NCBI GenBank assembly: GCA_910579145.1
Contig: CAJTTQ010000016.1
Location: 1-43,462, forward strand
Direction of reading: 5' to 3'
From: an uncultured Eubacterium sp.
GTDB lineage: Bacteria; Bacillota; Clostridia; Lachnospirales; Lachnospiraceae
DNA length: 43,462 nt
A program made the translations under genes and the position numbers. Of the stretch, positions 41,064 to 43,462 are shown piece by piece. Numbering within the stretch: position 1 is the first letter of the stretch; each line of letters starts with the position of its first letter. The notes beneath the pieces were generated by a model. The model was not told where the DNA came from and made no database searches. It worked only from the letters and a program-made list of their open reading frames with translations.

Positions 41064-41345
41064 ATGGCTGGTTTATTTGACAAAGTATCTGATGTGATCA
41101 ACAATACCGCATACGAGATTTCCGATAAGGCAAAAGAAATTACCGAGGTTTCTGCTCTGAACGGACAGATCCGGAGCCAGGAAAAAACGATTGAACGGAT
41201 GTATCTGGAAATCGGACAGAGTTACTATGAAACGCATAAAGACGCGGAAAGTGATGATTACATCGGCTTGATCCAAAAGATCACAGCGGCGAAAGAAACC
41301 GTGGAAAAACTAAGGGAAGATGTAAAAATCATAAAAAATAAGTAA
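41064..41345 (+). CDS. Small helical protein of unknown function
   Basis: A 93-residue protein, MAGLFDKVSDVINNTAYEI at the start, then helical, charged sequence with coiled-coil character (KAKEITEVSALNGQIRSQEKTIERMYLEIGQSYYETHKD ... AAKETVEKLREDVKIIKNK). No membrane helix, signal or Cys residues. Similar small proteins in clostridia often carry a zinc ribbon at the C-terminus, which is absent here. GGAGG precedes the ATG at 41064; an in-frame GTG at 41040 is too early. The function is unknown. Confidence 0.75.
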   Translation: MAGLFDKVSDVINNTAYEISDKAKEITEVSALNGQIRSQEKTIERMYLEIGQSYYETHKDAESDDYIGLIQKITAAKETVEKLREDVKIIKNK

Positions 41346-41346
41346 G

Positions 41347-41380
41347 AAAAAAGGGGGTCTTGCCGGACAAGGCTCCCTTC
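41347..41380 (-). terminator. Terminator downstream of the D-Ala-D-Ala carboxypeptidase gene
   Basis: Imperfect hairpin: CTTG/CAAG with outer G/C-rich arms (about 41353-41378), followed on the minus strand by six T residues. It can end the dacA-like transcript; on the plus strand the following sequence is T-poor. Confidence 0.6.
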
Positions 41381-41400
41381 TCTCTGTAAAAAATGCTGCG

Positions 41401-42807
41401 CTATTTGGATCGATCTATATAAAAATCGCGTTCCTTCCGGCGCGGATTTCTTCTATTTCTCTTAAACCGGCGGCGGTTCTCCGTTTTCGTCTGGTATTCC
41501 ATCACTTTGAGAAAACACATGATGCTGACTCCGATGATACAGCATGCGAGTATGATAAGCAGTGTCACTTTTTTCCAGGGAAATGGCGGCTTGCTGGCCG
41601 TTTCAACAGCCTCGTCAAACCATTTGCTCATATCAATACTATCCCGGAGCGTCGGAGAATCATTTTCTTCAAAATAAATATTTGTAGCTCCTACTTCCTG
41701 TCCTTTATATACATAGGAAAGTTTTCCGATCACCTTTTTCCCATTTTCATCAACCGCTTTGTCATAATACTCGATCTTTTTTTCTGCCTGATCAATGGAC
41801 ACCCCCTTCGGAAGAATAACGCCCGCATCTTCGTCGATATGAAGGCAGCTTGTCTCCTTGCTGTAAAACGGACTGAAATTCGTAAATAAATACTGTTCAT
41901 TGATCTCACTTGCCGCGTTGTCCTGGATTTTTGTCTTCTCGTAATTCTCAAAACAATAGTTAAAAAGCTTCGTCGTATCCGTATAGGCGTTCGGCTCCAG
42001 CCACACGGAATTATTACATTTCATAACGGCACATACCAGTTCCATATCGCCTTTTTTCGCAAATGTGACAAGGGTATTCCGGCTCTTTGAAGTATAGCCT
42101 GTTTTTCCCCCCTCACAGTATTCATACTCGTACTGGGGGTAGTCCGCCGGATTGATCATTTTATGGTGGTTGACCAATGGCTCGGAAGGTCCTCTCTTAT
42201 TTTTATTCGTTTTGGACATGATATAAGTCCTTGTCCCGGCAATCGTCTTAAAATCTTCATTGCGGATCGCCGCGCGCCCGATCAGTGCCATGTCGTACGC
42301 GGTCGTGTAATGATTTTTTTTCCAAAGACCATTTGTATTTGCAAAATGTGTATTCTGACAGCCTAGTTCTTTTGCCTTCTGGTTCATCTTTTTTACAAAT
42401 CCATCAATACTACCTGAAATATGCTCTGCCATTCCATTACACGCCTCATTGGCCGAAGCCAGCATGGCTGCATACAGACTCTCTTCCATGCTGATCCGTT
42501 CCCCCACTTTGATACCCGCGTTCGAAGCACCAGACTCCCAATTCGCAAACGCGTTATCCGTATATACGACTTCCTCATCCATAGAAGAATTCTCGATCGC
42601 GACCAAAGTCGTCATGATCTTCGTGATGCTGGCAGGATATTCCTTTTGATTCTTATTTTTCTCATACAGGATAGCTCCTGACTGGACATCCAGTACACAA
42701 GCTGTTTCTGAAAATATACTGGGTTTTGCAAAAACCGTCCCCGACATCACATTCACGGACAACGCCATACATATCCCCAATAAAAAGATCTTCACTCGTT
42801 TTTTCAT
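41401..42807 (-). CDS. D-alanyl-D-alanine carboxypeptidase (DacA/PBP5 type)
   Basis: 468 residues. Signal peptide (KIFLLGICMALSVNVMSGTVFA), then the S11 peptidase domain with ASITKIMTTLVAIE (SxxK nucleophile), ASANEACNGMAEH (SxN) and EGGKTGYTSKSRNT (KTG). It trims the terminal D-Ala from peptidoglycan stem peptides. After the C-terminal beta-rich domain comes a membrane helix (KVTLLIILACCIIGVSIMCFL) and a cytoplasmic tail very rich in Arg (RRRFKRNRRNPRRKER). The classical amphipathic anchor is thus replaced by a true transmembrane anchor. The ATG at 42807 follows GGAG; an in-frame start at 42879 would add a non-signal extension. Confidence 0.93.
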   Translation of the reverse strand: MKKRVKIFLLGICMALSVNVMSGTVFAKPSIFSETACVLDVQSGAILYEKNKNQKEYPASITKIMTTLVAIENSSMDEEVVYTDNAFANWESGASNAGIKVGERISMEESLYAAMLASANEACNGMAEHISGSIDGFVKKMNQKAKELGCQNTHFANTNGLWKKNHYTTAYDMALIGRAAIRNEDFKTIAGTRTYIMSKTNKNKRGPSEPLVNHHKMINPADYPQYEYEYCEGGKTGYTSKSRNTLVTFAKKGDMELVCAVMKCNNSVWLEPNAYTDTTKLFNYCFENYEKTKIQDNAASEINEQYLFTNFSPFYSKETSCLHIDEDAGVILPKGVSIDQAEKKIEYYDKAVDENGKKVIGKLSYVYKGQEVGATNIYFEENDSPTLRDSIDMSKWFDEAVETASKPPFPWKKVTLLIILACCIIGVSIMCFLKVMEYQTKTENRRRFKRNRRNPRRKERDFYIDRSK

Positions 42808-42870
42808 AGTCTGTACTCCATTCTCAAGCATAATTTCTGCATAGGCAAATATCTCTCTTTCATATGTAAT

Positions 42871-42899
42871 ATCATACACGATTTTTCTCTATTTTCCAA
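42871..42899 (-). promoter_or_regulatory. Promoter of the carboxypeptidase gene
   Basis: Minus strand TTGGAA (42894-42899), 17 bp, TATGAT (42871-42876), about 65 bp before the ATG at 42807. Confidence 0.55.
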
Positions 42900-42944
42900 C
42901 CGTATCTTATAAATTTTATAAAAATTTCTATTTTTTTTACAATT

Positions 42945-42989
42945 TTGACATCTATAATCCTTTTATGATAATATAGTTGTGCGCGCACA
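42945..42989 (+). promoter_or_regulatory. trmB promoter with a GC-rich palindrome at the start site
   Basis: TTGACA (42945-42950) is followed by GATAAT (42967-42972, 16 bp) or TAATAT (42969-42974, 18 bp). Directly behind it is the perfect 12-bp palindrome TGTGCGCGCACA (42978-42989), placed where a repressor would block initiation. No regulator can be named. Confidence 0.55.
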
Positions 42990-43032
42990 TCAATAGGAAC
43001 TGCCACTATTTCAGAAAGGAACGTATCAGATC

Positions 43033-43462
43033 ATGCGATTGAGAAACATTAAAGGAGCAGAAGAATTTATAGCGGACAGCATCTATGTGATCCAAGATCC
43101 ACAGAAGTACCGGGGAATATGGAATACTTTTTTTAAAAATGAAAATCCCCTCCACATCGAAATCGGCATGGGGAAGGGGAAATTTATCCACACTCTCGCG
43201 GCACAAAATCCGCAGATCAATTATATCGGTATCGAAATGTATTCGAGCGTGTTATACCGCGCCATCGAAAAAAGGCAGGAAACCGAACTGCCAAACCTGT
43301 TTTTTATTCGGATGGATGCCAAAAATCTCGGCGATGTGTTTGATCAATATGAAATTGACCGGATCTATTTGAATTTTTCCGACCCGTGGCCAAAGAAACG
43401 TCATGCGAAACGCAGGCTCACCTCACCACTTTTTTTAGCACGTTATGATCAGGTATTGAACC
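43033..43462 (+). CDS. trmB: tRNA (guanine-N7-)-methyltransferase, 5' part
   Basis: The gene runs off the window end after 143 codons; the complete protein should be about 210-220 residues. Visible motifs are LHIEIGMGKGKFIHTLAAQNP (S-adenosylmethionine-binding motif I), YIGIEMYSSVLYRAIEK (motif II) and the family signature IYLNFSDPWPKKRHAKRRLTSPLFL. It makes m7G46 in the variable loop of tRNAs, using S-adenosylmethionine, in the cytoplasm. The ATG at 43033 comes after an AAAGGA site about 13 nt upstream and begins MRLRNIKGAEEF, as is usual for clostridial TrmB. Confidence 0.95.
   Translation, partial: MRLRNIKGAEEFIADSIYVIQDPQKYRGIWNTFFKNENPLHIEIGMGKGKFIHTLAAQNPQINYIGIEMYSSVLYRAIEKRQETELPNLFFIRMDAKNLGDVFDQYEIDRIYLNFSDPWPKKRHAKRRLTSPLFLARYDQVLN

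Overview
The window is chromosomal DNA from a low-to-mid GC, spore-forming Firmicute, most likely an obligately anaerobic member of the Lachnospiraceae (Clostridia). Supporting signs are the spmAB and spoVG sporulation genes, a textbook sigma-E promoter, the glgC-glgD pair, the long (393 aa) clostridial PRPP synthase, a stand-alone AICAR transformylase paired with a PurO-type IMP cyclohydrolase, and a secreted GH43 glycosidase with a Lys-rich bacterial Ig domain. A sigma-D (flagellar) type promoter suggests that the organism is motile. No rRNA, tRNA, CRISPR array or intact insertion sequence was seen. Family names come from recognising motifs by eye; no database search was run.

Layout. 1-600: AT-rich DNA and a decayed Rpn-type nuclease gene. 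0.6-1.8 kb: spmA-spmB (minus) behind a sigma-E promoter. 1.8-6.2 kb: three-gene polyprenyl-phosphate-sugar/glycosyltransferase operon (plus), then a YwmB-like gene. 6.7-7.5 kb: a compact type III toxin-antitoxin locus (ToxN/AbiQ family) wedged against the 3' end of malQ. 7.5-13.6 kb: mfd, prsA-like foldase and malQ (minus). 13.7-21.2 kb: an accessory block containing two BlaI/BlaR1-type (BlaI + M56 protease) modules. The first is divergent from a split OatA-like O-acetylation pair, and its sensor ends in a TcaA-like NTF2 domain; the second carries a DUF3887 membrane protein. pth and a truncated HicB lie between them. 21.4-21.9 kb: pseudogene of an AlbA_2/RecG-like ATP-binding protein. 22-24.8 kb: glgC-glgD-spoVG (minus). 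25-30 kb: murC, then a cluster of DnaA boxes in front of dnaD-like and dnaC/dnaI-like helicase-loading genes, then prs. 30-34 kb: class A PBP and a CgeB/DUF3880-like glycosyltransferase (minus). 33.8-35.7 kb: a sigma-D-controlled DUF5610-like protein and, convergent with it, a response-regulator/small-alarmone-synthetase fusion. 36-39 kb: secreted GH43 enzyme. 39-41 kb: purO-purH-C operon. 41-43.5 kb: small coiled-coil protein, D-Ala-D-Ala carboxypeptidase, and the 5' part of trmB.

How it fits together. Much of the window concerns the cell envelope: murC, PBP1A, DacA, the O-acetylation pair, glycosyltransferases and two BlaRI-type stress modules. Both modules carry a matching operator (TTTAC, 3-4 bp, GTAAA) directly behind a strong promoter, so they may form one induced cell-wall-damage response. 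The most novel candidates are the REC-alarmone synthetase fusion, the BlaR1-TcaA hybrid sensor controlling peptidoglycan or polymer O-acetylation, the DnaA-box cluster at the helicase-loader operon, and the type III toxin-antitoxin locus.
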